A stretch of 26,210 nucleotides of DNA from assembly GCA_964452285.1 (NCBI GenBank), contig CAYVKW010000014.1, forward strand, positions 1-26,210, read 5' to 3'. How positions within the stretch are numbered: the first letter of the stretch is position 1; each line of letters opens with the position of its first letter. A model generated the notes under the pieces. That model was not told the DNA's origin and did not search any database. It worked only from the letters and a program-made list of their open reading frames with translations. Both the position numbers and the translations under genes were made by a program. The DNA is from JAUNST01 sp964452285 (GTDB taxonomy: Bacteria; Patescibacteriota; Microgenomatia; UBA1400; PJMF01). Shown here one piece after another: positions 6,858 to 14,484 of the stretch.

Positions 6858-8171
6858 ATGACGATAAGAAAAAATATCAATTTGACGCCTCTAGCAGGAA
6901 TGGCGGAATGGTTGCCGAGTGAGCAATTAGAATTTGAAAAATGGAAAACTTTGGTGAGTGAAACGTACGCACTCTATGGTTTTTCGCCCATTGAAACGCC
7001 AGTGCTTGAGAGACAAGAGGTAATAGTGGCAAAAGCGGGCGGCGAAACGGAAAAACAAATTTATAATTTTACTAAAGGAAATACGGAGTTGGCTTTGCGT
7101 TTTGATTTGACGGTGCCATTGGCGCGCTATGTGGCCAACTATCAAAACGCTTTGGTTTTTCCGTTTCGCCGCCAAGCAATAGGCAAAGTTTATCGTGGTG
7201 AGAGAGCGCAACATGGTCGCTTTCGTGAATTTTATCAAGCAGATGCCGATATTATTGGCAGAGAGAGTTTGGATTGGCGTTACGATGCGGAAATATTAAG
7301 TCTAGTGAGTGCAACTTTTGAAAAATTGAATTTGGGAGAATTTGTAATTCGAATTAATAATCGAAAAATAGTGACTGGCTTTTTGATGGCGATGAAAATT
7401 ATGGATCAAGGTGAAGTGTTAGCAATTTTGGACAAAGCGGAGAAAATTGGAGAAAAAAGAATGAGAGCGGAGTTGGAAATCTTGAGACTCGATGGTTTAG
7501 AAATTCGCAAGATTTTGCAATTTGCTAAAATCCGCGGAGACATTAAAACAGTGGTACAGGATTTATTACGTTTGGATTTGGAAAATCAGGATTTAAATGA
7601 AGGCATAGAGGAATTGGAGCAAGTAGCCCAAGCGCTGGTTGGTTTGGGAGTGGACGCAAAACATTACCAATTTGATTGCTCGATTATTCGCGGTCTTGAT
7701 TATTATACGGGGACGATTTTCGAAACGCAATTGCTAGATGCGCCTGAATTAGGTTCGGTTTGCTCTGGAGGTCGTTATGACAATTTAGTCGGTAATTTTT
7801 CGCAAACAAAAATGCCTGGGGTAGGTATGTCAATTGGTTTGACAAGATTGTTTTTTGCTTTAAAAGAGAAAGGCTGGTTTGAGTTTAAACGCAAAACTAT
7901 TAGTCAAACGATAATCGTGCCTATGACTGAAAATTGGGATTATGTCTGGCAAGTAGCAGCACAATTAAGAGCGGCTGGGATAGCGACAGAAGTATATTTG
8001 CAGGCAGCGGGGATGAAGAAAAAAATGAAATATGTAAATGATTTAGGTGTCCCCTATTGCGTTATTATTGGTGATGATGAGATTGCAGCGAAAAAAGTGA
8101 CACTAAAAAATATGGAAACAGGCGCTCAACTATTACTGACAATCGGTCAGACAATGGATTACTTTGATTGA
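6858..8171 (+). CDS. hisS: Histidine--tRNA ligase
   Basis: 437 residues, normal length for bacterial HisRS. It joins histidine to tRNA-His in the cytoplasm. The class II core is complete: GMAEWLPSEQLEFEKW and FSPIETPVLE (motif 1 region), LRFDLTVPLARYVA, YRGERAQHGRFREFYQADAD (motif 2), the histidine-specific block RGLDYYTGTIFE, SGGRYDNLVG, and GVGMSIGLTRLFFAL (motif 3). The C-terminal ~95 residues form the anticodon-binding domain. The start is set by the TATAAT seven bases upstream; no Shine-Dalgarno is present. Its substrate tRNA-His(GUG) is encoded at 23977-24050. It ends in TGA and faces a convergent gene. Confidence 0.97.
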   Translation: MTIRKNINLTPLAGMAEWLPSEQLEFEKWKTLVSETYALYGFSPIETPVLERQEVIVAKAGGETEKQIYNFTKGNTELALRFDLTVPLARYVANYQNALVFPFRRQAIGKVYRGERAQHGRFREFYQADADIIGRESLDWRYDAEILSLVSATFEKLNLGEFVIRINNRKIVTGFLMAMKIMDQGEVLAILDKAEKIGEKRMRAELEILRLDGLEIRKILQFAKIRGDIKTVVQDLLRLDLENQDLNEGIEELEQVAQALVGLGVDAKHYQFDCSIIRGLDYYTGTIFETQLLDAPELGSVCSGGRYDNLVGNFSQTKMPGVGMSIGLTRLFFALKEKGWFEFKRKTISQTIIVPMTENWDYVWQVAAQLRAAGIATEVYLQAAGMKKKMKYVNDLGVPYCVIIGDDEIAAKKVTLKNMETGAQLLLTIGQTMDYFD

Positions 8172-8174
8172 AGG

Positions 8175-8191
8175 TATTAAAATTTTTAATA
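8175..8191. terminator. AT-only palindrome between convergent genes
   Basis: TATTAAAA-T-TTTTAATA is a perfect inverted repeat between the stop of hisS (8171) and the stop of the opposite gene (8186-8188), which lies inside it. It could act as a weak bidirectional terminator, but the stem is all A/T. Confidence 0.35.
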
Positions 8192-8797
8192 ACGATGATT
8201 TTGAACGAGGACAGCTTGAGCGGTGATTTTTTGACGGGCTTGGTCTAACTCTGACGTGGAAACTCGATATTGCTGCAAAGCAGCTTGATTTAGATCACTG
8301 AAAACTGTCGATTGAAGATCGGGGAAGATAGTGGTAAAGAAACCATTGATACCAGAGCTATAATATTTGGTCACGACGCTGGGATCATGGAGAATGACAG
8401 TGAGACGAGTTAAGTTATTTTGACGAAAAAGAGAATCATAATAATCATGAAAATTATAGCCAGTATCATCAAAAACGTGTTTATCGAGCTCATTCTTGAA
8501 ATTGGGAAGTTGATATTGAGGGTGACAGATTTCTAGAAGCTCGCTGACACTTTCGGCGTCTAAAGTGTGCTTGAAATAATAGGCTAAACCAGTGACGCCA
8601 CCAGCGATACAGCTGACAGAATCTAGACCTTTTTGCCTGCAAGCGTAGGTAAGAGAGGGGCTAGCAATTTCGCCATGGATACAACAAATAAGATCGGTGG
8701 TATTGGAATTGATACGAAAAAGTTCTTGAGGACGGAAAAATTCTTTGTTTTCTGGAGAATTGTAATTAGAAGGAGAGAAAGGCGATTCTGGAGACAT
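8186..8797 (-). CDS. Hypothetical protein with a rhodanese-like segment
   Basis: 203 residues, soluble, no signal peptide. I do not recognise a family with certainty. Residues about 35-75 (DLICCIHGEIAS..., then GLDSVSCIAGGVTGLAYYFK) have the layout of a rhodanese or Cys-phosphatase active-site loop: a strand ending in Cys39, a Gly-containing loop, a helix, then a hydrophobic strand and a GG-turn before another helix. The Arg expected in a phosphatase loop is absent, so catalysis is doubtful. The rest is rich in Tyr, Asp and Asn (YNFHDYYDSLFRQNNL) without recognisable motifs. It begins 14 bases after the stop of gatB on the same strand and is probably the last gene of the gatCAB operon. Confidence 0.65.
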   Translation of the reverse strand: MSPESPFSPSNYNSPENKEFFRPQELFRINSNTTDLICCIHGEIASPSLTYACRQKGLDSVSCIAGGVTGLAYYFKHTLDAESVSELLEICHPQYQLPNFKNELDKHVFDDTGYNFHDYYDSLFRQNNLTRLTVILHDPSVVTKYYSSGINGFFTTIFPDLQSTVFSDLNQAALQQYRVSTSELDQARQKITAQAVLVQNHRY

Positions 8798-8811
8798 ATT
8801 AATAATAAAAA

Positions 8812-10164
8812 TTAAGAACTTTTAACTGTTTGGAGTAATTTACTGACTATTTTGGGATCAATTTTTTTGCCGATTTTTTTCATTACTTGTCCCATAAAAA
8901 AGCCTTGCAGTTTTTGCTCACCGGCTTGAAAACGAGCTACTTCTTGAGGATTGTCGGCAAAAACTGCTTGAATAGCGGCAAGAATTTCTTCGTCAGCGAC
9001 ACTGTCAAGCGCAGTTAATTTTTGAAAATCGGCAACAAGCGTAGAGGTACTGAGACCAAAATGCCAAGAAAGTTTTTTATTGACCATAAAATTGGCAAGT
9101 TGATTGACATCGCAGTGAGCTTTTTGAGTGGTTTGCCAGAGTTTTTGAGCCCAGTGAAATTGCTCAGGAGTTTCCAAAAAAGTTTGACCATATTTAGGAT
9201 CAAGAGCGTAATTTTGTTGCCAGGCGGCAAGAATATCCGCCGGAGCAGGCGGTAATTCTTGCCGCCAAGCTTCTATTTGTTCATTGGTAAACTGAATAGT
9301 TGGCAAATCTGGGTCTGGGAAATAACGATAATCGGCAGCGTCTTCTTTAGAACGTTGCAAGAAAGTTTTGCCAGTGCTGCTGTCGAAGCCAAGAGTTTGC
9401 TGAGGAATAGTTGTGCCTTGATCAAGAAGTTTGCTTTGGCGCTTAATCTCGTAATCAATGGCTTGACCCATGAAATTGAAGGAATTGATATTTTTGACTT
9501 CCACTTTGTAATTTGGTAATTGGTTTTGACTCTGCTGAGCAGTGGTTTGCAAAGAAATATTGGCTTCGAGGCGCATACCGCCTTTTTCCATATCAGCATC
9601 ACCAATACCAAGGTAACGAACAGCAGCACGAATTTTGTGGGCGTATTCCATAGCTTGAGCTGCTGATTTAATATCTGGTTCGCTGACAATTTCTACCAGA
9701 GGCACACTACTGCGATTAAAATCGATCAAAGTGACTTTCTCGCCATCGATAGTGGTGTGTTGAAGTTTGGCGGTGTCTTCTTCTAAATGGATACGAGTAA
9801 TGCGAACTGGACCAAAACTGGTCTCTACTACCCCATCGTAACAAAAAGGTAAATCGTACTGACTGATCTGATAGCCTTTGGCTAAATCAGGATAAAAGTA
9901 ATTTTTGCGATCAAATTTGGAAGTGAGATTAATTTTGCAATGCAAAAAAAGGCCGAGCTTAATGGTCCACTCGATAGCTTTAGCGTTGGCAACGGGTAAA
10001 GCTCCCGGCATACCAAGACAAACGGGACAAGTGTGAGTATTTGGTTGCACGGCGCCAAAAGGATCGTTTTTGCAGCCGCAGAACATTTTGCTAGCTGTTT
10101 TAAGTTCAGTGTGAATTTCTAGACCACAAACCAAATGATAAGGAGAAGAATGAGCAGAGTTCAT
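8812..10164 (-). CDS. gatB: Asp-tRNA(Asn)/Glu-tRNA(Gln) amidotransferase subunit B
   Basis: 450 residues from the ATG at 10164. GatB is the kinase subunit of GatCAB: it phosphorylates the Glu or Asp on mischarged tRNA so that it can be amidated. Diagnostic blocks are VCGLEIHTELKTASKMFCGC, TCPVCLGMPGALPVAN, KNYFYPDLAKGYQISQYDLP, IHLEEDTAKLQH, DFNRSSVPLVEIVSEPDI, MRLEANIS, EVKNINSF and SKEDAADYRYFPDPDLP, followed by the C-terminal YqeY-like helical tail ending MGQVMKKIGKKIDPKIVSKL. The ATG overlaps the gatA TGA as ATGA, so translation is coupled; an upstream in-frame TTG (10185) is a poorer choice. Presence of GatCAB implies that glutaminyl- and/or asparaginyl-tRNA is made indirectly. Confidence 0.96.
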   Translation of the reverse strand: MNSAHSSPYHLVCGLEIHTELKTASKMFCGCKNDPFGAVQPNTHTCPVCLGMPGALPVANAKAIEWTIKLGLFLHCKINLTSKFDRKNYFYPDLAKGYQISQYDLPFCYDGVVETSFGPVRITRIHLEEDTAKLQHTTIDGEKVTLIDFNRSSVPLVEIVSEPDIKSAAQAMEYAHKIRAAVRYLGIGDADMEKGGMRLEANISLQTTAQQSQNQLPNYKVEVKNINSFNFMGQAIDYEIKRQSKLLDQGTTIPQQTLGFDSSTGKTFLQRSKEDAADYRYFPDPDLPTIQFTNEQIEAWRQELPPAPADILAAWQQNYALDPKYGQTFLETPEQFHWAQKLWQTTQKAHCDVNQLANFMVNKKLSWHFGLSTSTLVADFQKLTALDSVADEEILAAIQAVFADNPQEVARFQAGEQKLQGFFMGQVMKKIGKKIDPKIVSKLLQTVKSS

Positions 10165-11552
10165 GAATTTTGACTTTCTAACCAAGGATTCCAGTGAGTA
10201 TGGGCTTCGTAGGCGCTAGCAATTTCGGTAACCAAATCTTCGCGATGCATTGGGGCAATAATATTGAGACCTAAGTAAAGATTGGTTAAGGGGTCATGAA
10301 AACAGGGTACGCTAGCGCTGGGTAAACCGCAAATAGCTGACGGTTCGGTGAAAATATCTTCAAGTTCACCGACAATGGCGTCGTCGGCACCAGCAGAACC
10401 AATTTTTTTGGCAAAAGTGGGTGAAGTCGGGCAAATAATGACATCATATTGAGAAAAAATTCGGGCAAAATCTTGGACAAAAAGAGTCCTAACTTTTTGA
10501 GCTTGCCAATAATATTTGTCGGCGTAACCAGTGGAAAGGAGAAAAGTACCTAAAATAGCGCGATTTTTGGCTTCGTGACCGAAAAAAGAACGATCTTCGC
10601 CGTAGCGCACGCCGTCATAGCGACCAAGGTTACTACTAACTTCACTACGTTGGACTACAGTATAGACACCAATGGCTTCATGAGGATCGCGAGCGGTAAC
10701 TTTTTCTACGGTGGCACCGAGAGCGATAAATTCTTGCCAGACTTGATCGTAAACAGCACGGACACTGGCTGATAATCCTGGTACATCAAGATAAGCAAAG
10801 CCAATCTTTTTACCTTTTAAATCGGTGCGTAAATGAGCGCTTAGATCGGGAAAGGTTTCTGGTGAAGTAGTGGCATCAAGCGGATCTTGACCGCAAATCA
10901 AAGGTAAAAGTAAAGCGCTGTCAGCAACAGTTTTGGTTAAAAATCCAGGTTGATCGAGACTGGAGGCCATGGCGACAACGCCATAACGGCTAGCGCGACC
11001 ATAACTGGGGCGGAAACCAACGCAGCCGCACCAAGCGGCTGGCTGACGAACACTACCAGCGGTCTCGCTACCTAAAGCCGCAAGGCAAAGGTTGCCGGCA
11101 ACGGCGGCGGCGGAGCCGCCGCTACTTCCGCCTGGAAAATGATCCGGATTGCGAGGATTGTGAGTAGGTCCAAAATCTGAAGTAATAGTGCTACTGCCAT
11201 GAGCCCAAGCATCAAGATTGGTCTTGCCTAAAAAACTGGCGCCGGCTTTTTGTAAACGTTCCACGACAGTGGCTGTGTAAGGCGGACGGAAATGACGCAA
11301 AACATTGCTGCTAGCGGTAGTCGTAGTGCCACGAAGACAAAAATTGTCTTTGAGGGCAATTGGCGCACCAGCAAGAGCGCCAGTTTTTTCTGCTGGAGAT
11401 GAAAATTTTTCTTGAGTTTCTAAATAAACATTCCAAGCAGGATTGTTTTCTTTAATCGCTGTTTGGCAGGCTTGCCAAATTTCTAAAGCGGAGAACTTTT
11501 TGGTTTTAATTCCGGCCAAAGCTTGAGTTAAAGTGAGTTGATTAAGCTTCAT
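10161..11552 (-). CDS. gatA: Asp-tRNA(Asn)/Glu-tRNA(Gln) amidotransferase subunit A
   Basis: 463 residues from the ATG at 11552 (MKLNQLTLTQALAGIK). It is the amidase-signature subunit that releases ammonia from glutamine and passes it to GatB. The Lys / cis-Ser / Ser triad is recognisable: Lys in GAPIALKDNFCLRG, the Ser region GSSTITSDFGPTHNPRNPDH, and the nucleophile loop FPGGSSGGSAAAVAGN, followed by LGSETAGSVRQPAAWCG. The C-terminal part has CPTSPTFAKKIG and GLPSASVPC. The start overlaps the end of gatC by 11 bases, and the stop overlaps the gatB start by four, so the three genes form a tightly coupled operon. Confidence 0.96.
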   Translation of the reverse strand: MKLNQLTLTQALAGIKTKKFSALEIWQACQTAIKENNPAWNVYLETQEKFSSPAEKTGALAGAPIALKDNFCLRGTTTTASSNVLRHFRPPYTATVVERLQKAGASFLGKTNLDAWAHGSSTITSDFGPTHNPRNPDHFPGGSSGGSAAAVAGNLCLAALGSETAGSVRQPAAWCGCVGFRPSYGRASRYGVVAMASSLDQPGFLTKTVADSALLLPLICGQDPLDATTSPETFPDLSAHLRTDLKGKKIGFAYLDVPGLSASVRAVYDQVWQEFIALGATVEKVTARDPHEAIGVYTVVQRSEVSSNLGRYDGVRYGEDRSFFGHEAKNRAILGTFLLSTGYADKYYWQAQKVRTLFVQDFARIFSQYDVIICPTSPTFAKKIGSAGADDAIVGELEDIFTEPSAICGLPSASVPCFHDPLTNLYLGLNIIAPMHREDLVTEIASAYEAHTHWNPWLESQNS

Positions 11553-11844
11553 GATCGATAATCCTTGGCACGACGAAATAACCTTGATAAGTGCGTTTAG
11601 CATTGCTTAAAGCATCTTCTTGACTTAATTGGTTAACAGTGTTGACTTCATCGGCACGAGTAACATTAACTAAGTTATTGACTTGATAAGTTGGTTTAAG
11701 ATTATGAGTGTCAATTTGACTTAATTTTTCTACATAAACTAAAGACTCATCAAAACTTTGAGTTAGCTCTTGAGTCTGTTTTTCACTTAAATCTAAATGA
11801 GCGAGAGAGGCAATCTTTTTGACAAAATCTGGCGTAAATTTCAT
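11542..11844 (-). CDS. gatC: Asp-tRNA(Asn)/Glu-tRNA(Gln) amidotransferase subunit C
   Basis: 100 residues, normal size. The helical N-terminus FTPDFVKKIASLAHLDLSE is typical, followed by FDESLVYVEKLSQIDTHNLK and the C-terminal stretch that threads between GatA and GatB (RADEVN..., YFVVPRII). It stabilises the GatA-GatB complex. It is the first gene of the operon in the order C-A-B. TTTAAT six bases before the ATG suggests a leaderless message starting inside the end of the upstream FKBP gene. Confidence 0.93.
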   Translation of the reverse strand: MKFTPDFVKKIASLAHLDLSEKQTQELTQSFDESLVYVEKLSQIDTHNLKPTYQVNNLVNVTRADEVNTVNQLSQEDALSNAKRTYQGYFVVPRIIDHEA

Positions 11845-11850
11845 GGCGAA

Positions 11851-11880
11851 ATTAAAGAATCTCTAATAATTCAACGTCAA
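11851..11880 (-). promoter_or_regulatory. Promoter of the gatCAB operon
   Basis: TTGACG (11880-11875), 18-base spacer, TTTAAT (11856-11851), then six bases to the gatC ATG. The elements lie within the last codons and stop of the FKBP gene, so the operon can be transcribed independently of it. Confidence 0.6.
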
Positions 11881-12418
11881 AAATTAAGGTGCTGTTGGCA
11901 GGAATACTGCCCACTGCTTGAGCGCCATAGCCTAATTCTGCAGGGATGATAAGATGACGTTTGCCACCGACTTTCATGCCGGGAATACCTTGATCCCAAC
12001 CTTGGATGAGCATACCGACGCCGATTTGGGTTTCAAAGGGTTGACCGCGATTAACAGAACTGTCAAAAATGGTACCGTCTTCCAAAGTGCCAGTATAATG
12101 AATGCGAACCATGTCGCCAGCTTTGACTTCGGCGCCGGTTCCCACTTGAGTATCAGTGATGATTAATTCTTCAGACATAGGAGATGTCCCTTCTGTTGCT
12201 AAATTGTTTGTACTATTATCTTGCGCATCAACTTCGGTCGTTTTTTCTGTGTTTGTGGTAGCGGCACTGTTAGTAGTGGCGGTAGTAGTGCCAAGAACTT
12301 TTTTTTCGGTTTTAAGAGTTTGACTTTGAGGCCAAAAAGCGAGACCACAAATCAAAGCAAAAATGATAACACTAATTAGTAGAAAATAGGCTTGTTTTTG
12401 GAATTGAGTTTTCTCCAT
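11852..12418 (-). CDS. FKBP-type peptidyl-prolyl cis-trans isomerase, membrane-anchored
   Basis: 188 residues. A short cytoplasmic start is followed by one membrane helix (about 11-28, AYFLLISVIIFALICGLAF), a low-complexity Thr/Asn/Ala linker (about 42-80) and one FKBP domain (about 85-188). The domain shows VKAGDMVRIHYTGTLEDGTI, FDSS, GQPFETQIGVGMLIQGWDQG, IPGMKVGGKRHLIIPAELGY and FDVELLEI, which cover the active-site Tyr, Phe-Asp, Ile-Gln-Gly-Trp-Asp and Tyr positions, so it is probably active. It would assist proline isomerisation of exported proteins outside the membrane. An extended -10 (TGC-TATAAT) lies seven bases before the ATG, and the gene is divergent from the AEC transporter. Confidence 0.93.
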   Translation of the reverse strand: MEKTQFQKQAYFLLISVIIFALICGLAFWPQSQTLKTEKKVLGTTTATTNSAATTNTEKTTEVDAQDNSTNNLATEGTSPMSEELIITDTQVGTGAEVKAGDMVRIHYTGTLEDGTIFDSSVNRGQPFETQIGVGMLIQGWDQGIPGMKVGGKRHLIIPAELGYGAQAVGSIPANSTLIFDVELLEIL

Positions 12419-12425
12419 GGATGGT

Positions 12426-12431
12426 ATTATA
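12426..12431 (-). promoter_or_regulatory. Extended -10 of the FKBP gene (leaderless)
   Basis: TGC-TATAAT with seven bases to the ATG at 12418. Confidence 0.7.
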
Positions 12432-12467
12432 GCATAATTAAATCTATCAAAATAACGGAAAATTGTT

Positions 12468-12473
12468 TATAAT
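12468..12473 (+). promoter_or_regulatory. -10 TATAAT of the AEC transporter gene (leaderless)
   Basis: Perfect TATAAT, six bases (GGATTC), then ATG at 12480. With the opposite promoter it fills a 61-base divergent intergenic space. Confidence 0.7.
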
Positions 12474-12479
12474 GGATTC

Positions 12480-13406
12480 ATGGAAAGTCTGGGAATTTTT
12501 TATACGAGCTTGATGTCGGTGATAGCAATTATTGTTTTGGGCGCGATTTTGGGCTATAAGCACGTGATTAGCGCGCAGGCAGCGAAAACTTTTTCCAATT
12601 TACTGCTAGATGTAGCAATGCCGTGCGCGCTGTTTTCCGCTTTTCCAAACCAATTTGATCAGACTTTATTCGAAGTTTTTCTAAAAGCGGTGACAGCGGG
12701 AGTAGTGATGATGTTGATGGGAATTGTTTTGGCGAAAATTCTTTTTCCAGAGGCAAAAAATGCTAAAACTTATTATCAACAACAGTTTGCTTTAATTTTT
12801 AATAATGCCAGTTTTTTGGGTTATCCGCTAACCTTGGCAGTTTTTGGTCCAGAATCAATGGTCATTTATTCTGGTTTAATGATTGTTTTTAATTTAGCTT
12901 TGTTTAGTTATGGAATTTGGTTGTTTGAAAAAAAGATTACTCTCAAATATATTAGAGAAATTTTTCTGAATCCCAATATCATAGCGGTGTTCTTAGGTCT
13001 ATTTTTCTTTTTAGAGTCGGCAAGTTTGCCCAATTTTATGAATCAGACAATTAAGCAACTAGCAGCTTTAACCACTCCTCTATCTTTGTTAGCAGTGGGA
13101 TTAATGCTGTCGCAAGTAAAAAACTTATGGTATATCTTTCGGAAAAAAATAGTGTTGACAACGGCAATTTTACAATTAACTTTGATGCCGGTTTTGACTT
13201 ACATTGTTTTATGGCTTTTGCAAATGCCGGAAGACATTAGACAGATTTTCACGATGATTCAAGCTTTGCCGACGGCGACGTCTTTGGCTTTGTTTGCGGA
13301 AAAGTATCATGGAGATCCCGTGGAAGCGAGCGAAATTGTCTTGGTGAGTACGATGTTGTCAGCTGTGACTTTACCTTTGATTATGACCGCAATGTCTTGG
13401 TTATAG
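12480..13406 (+). CDS. AEC (auxin efflux carrier) family transporter
   Basis: 308 residues with about ten hydrophobic segments in two halves, as in bacterial AEC permeases. Typical positions: VIAIIVLGAILGYKHVISAQ at the first helix, AKTFSNLLLDVAMPCALFSA in helix 2, NASFLGYPLTLAVFGPES in the first crossover, ATPLSLLAVGLMLSQ-like text (TTPLSLLAVGLMLSQV) in the second half, and ALPTATSLALFAEKYHGD with EIVLVSTMLSAVTLPLI at the end. Members export or import organic anions or act as unknown solute carriers; substrate cannot be inferred. It forms a single-gene unit: pheS starts 19 bases downstream with its own promoter. Confidence 0.92.
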   Translation: MESLGIFYTSLMSVIAIIVLGAILGYKHVISAQAAKTFSNLLLDVAMPCALFSAFPNQFDQTLFEVFLKAVTAGVVMMLMGIVLAKILFPEAKNAKTYYQQQFALIFNNASFLGYPLTLAVFGPESMVIYSGLMIVFNLALFSYGIWLFEKKITLKYIREIFLNPNIIAVFLGLFFFLESASLPNFMNQTIKQLAALTTPLSLLAVGLMLSQVKNLWYIFRKKIVLTTAILQLTLMPVLTYIVLWLLQMPEDIRQIFTMIQALPTATSLALFAEKYHGDPVEASEIVLVSTMLSAVTLPLIMTAMSWL

Positions 13407-13407
13407 G

Positions 13408-13424
13408 TGTGCTATAATAGCACA
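13408..13424 (+). promoter_or_regulatory. Extended -10 of pheS lying in a perfect 17-bp palindrome
   Basis: TGTGCTA-TAA-TAGCACA is a perfect inverted repeat with seven-base arms. It contains TGC-TATAAT (13413-13418), which stands seven bases before the ATG at 13426. Part of the palindrome is simply the promoter consensus seen elsewhere in this window, so operator function is uncertain. Confidence 0.65.
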
Positions 13425-13425
13425 T

Positions 13426-14475
13426 ATGCAGATGAACGAATTTAAGCAAAAAATAGCCGAGTTATTAGCGCAAGCAAAAAAAGATGAAGATGATAATTGG
13501 CAAGTAAAATATCTTGGTAAGAAGGGATTATTTAAACAATTGGCAAGTGAGATAAAAGCAGTGGAAGATAAGAAAGAAGCGGGAGAAGAATTAAATAAAT
13601 TGAAATCTGAACTAGAGGAATTTACAAAAATTAAACAAAAGATTGACAATAAGGCGTCTTTGAATCAGGCAAAAATTGACTTAACTTTGCCCGCAGATGA
13701 TAAAGAAACCGAGGGACATTTACATCCGATTACTCAGGCGATTGAAGAAATTACGGCAATTTTTGCTCAGCTTGGTTTTATCCGAGTTCGTCATCCGGAA
13801 GTGGATTTGGACGATAATGTTTTTACGCGCCTGAATATGGAAGCGAATCATCCAGCAAGAGATGAATGGGAAACTTTTTTTGTGGCTCATCCAGGAGAAA
13901 AAAGTGGACAATCACCAAAATGGGTTTTGACGCCTCACACCAGCAATGGACAAGTGCACGAAATGGCGCGGTTGGCTGGAAAACCGCCGATAAGAATGAT
14001 TAATATTAGTCGATGTTATCGACGCCAACAAGATGCTACACATACGCAAATGTTTCACCAGTTTGAAGGTTTGATGATTGATAAAAAAGTGAATATTAGT
14101 CATCTTAAAGGAGTACTGGATTATTTTGCGCAGGAGTTTTATGGCCTTGGGACCAAGAGCCGAATTAGACCGTTTCATTTCCAATTTACAGAACCAAGTT
14201 TTGAAATTGATTTTTCTTGCCATTTATGCGGAGGAACTGGGAAATTGGCTAATGGAGAAAAATGTAAGTTTTGTAAATCTGGTTGGCATGAAGTTGGAGG
14301 AGCAGGTATGGTCCATCCTAATGTATTGCGAGCGGCAGGCATTGATCCAGAAGAATATACTGGTTTTGCTTTTGGCTGGGGAATCGAGCGAACTTATACT
14401 TTGCGACCAGGATTGAATATTGATGACATTCGCAATTTTTATAATGGCAATTTGGATTTTTTGGCACAATTTTAA
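13426..14475 (+). CDS. pheS: Phenylalanine--tRNA ligase alpha subunit
   Basis: 349 residues. The N-terminal ~90 residues form the tRNA-binding coiled coil (KQKIAELLAQAKKDEDD..., YLGKKGLFKQL). The class II catalytic domain follows: GHLHPITQAIEEITAIFAQL, GFIRVRHPEVDLDDNVFTRL, NMEANHPARDEWETFFV, LTPHTSNGQVHEMAR, ISRCYRRQQDATHTQMFHQF, EGLMIDK, FTEPSFEIDF, GAGMVHPNVLRAAGID, GFAFGWGIERTYTLRPG and IDDIRNFYNG. Before the GAGMVHP block sits a Cys4 knuckle (CHLCGGTGK...CKFCKSGW), known from PheS of several Firmicutes and mollicutes and probably zinc-binding. The partner pheT is not adjacent, which is unusual; a desulfurase gene follows instead. Leaderless start. Confidence 0.96.
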   Translation: MQMNEFKQKIAELLAQAKKDEDDNWQVKYLGKKGLFKQLASEIKAVEDKKEAGEELNKLKSELEEFTKIKQKIDNKASLNQAKIDLTLPADDKETEGHLHPITQAIEEITAIFAQLGFIRVRHPEVDLDDNVFTRLNMEANHPARDEWETFFVAHPGEKSGQSPKWVLTPHTSNGQVHEMARLAGKPPIRMINISRCYRRQQDATHTQMFHQFEGLMIDKKVNISHLKGVLDYFAQEFYGLGTKSRIRPFHFQFTEPSFEIDFSCHLCGGTGKLANGEKCKFCKSGWHEVGGAGMVHPNVLRAAGIDPEEYTGFAFGWGIERTYTLRPGLNIDDIRNFYNGNLDFLAQF

Positions 14476-14476
14476 T
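14471..14476 (+). promoter_or_regulatory. Possible -10 TTTAAT of the desulfurase gene
   Basis: TTTAAT overlaps the pheS stop codon and is eight bases before the ATG at 14485. It would allow a leaderless message, but co-transcription with pheS is equally possible. Confidence 0.4.
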
Positions 14477-14484
14477 AAAAATTT

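Noticed and set aside
8169..8171. TGA recoded as glycine or tryptophan, as in some Patescibacteria
   Set aside because: TGA ends hisS, gatA and the MazG-GNAT gene at normal lengths, and no in-frame TGA was seen inside a gene.
8660..8690. Active phosphatase or rhodanese loop in the 8186-8797 gene
   Set aside because: The loop lacks the Arg of Cys-phosphatases and the rest of the fold is not evident; recorded only as a resemblance.
10165..10185. GatB start at TTG 10185
   Set aside because: The ATG at 10164 forms the classic ATGA overlap with gatA and gives a normal N-terminus.
11100..11125. GC-rich hairpin GCGGCGG / CCGCCGC in gatA
   Set aside because: It encodes the Gly-Gly-Ser-Ser-Gly-Gly-Ser amidase signature, so codon content explains it.
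13408..13424. Perfect palindrome TGTGCTA-TAA-TAGCACA as a dedicated pheS operator
   Set aside because: Most of it is the TGTGCTATAATA promoter core also seen at tRNA-Leu; TATAAT-centred palindromes arise easily from this consensus. Kept only as a note in the promoter entry.
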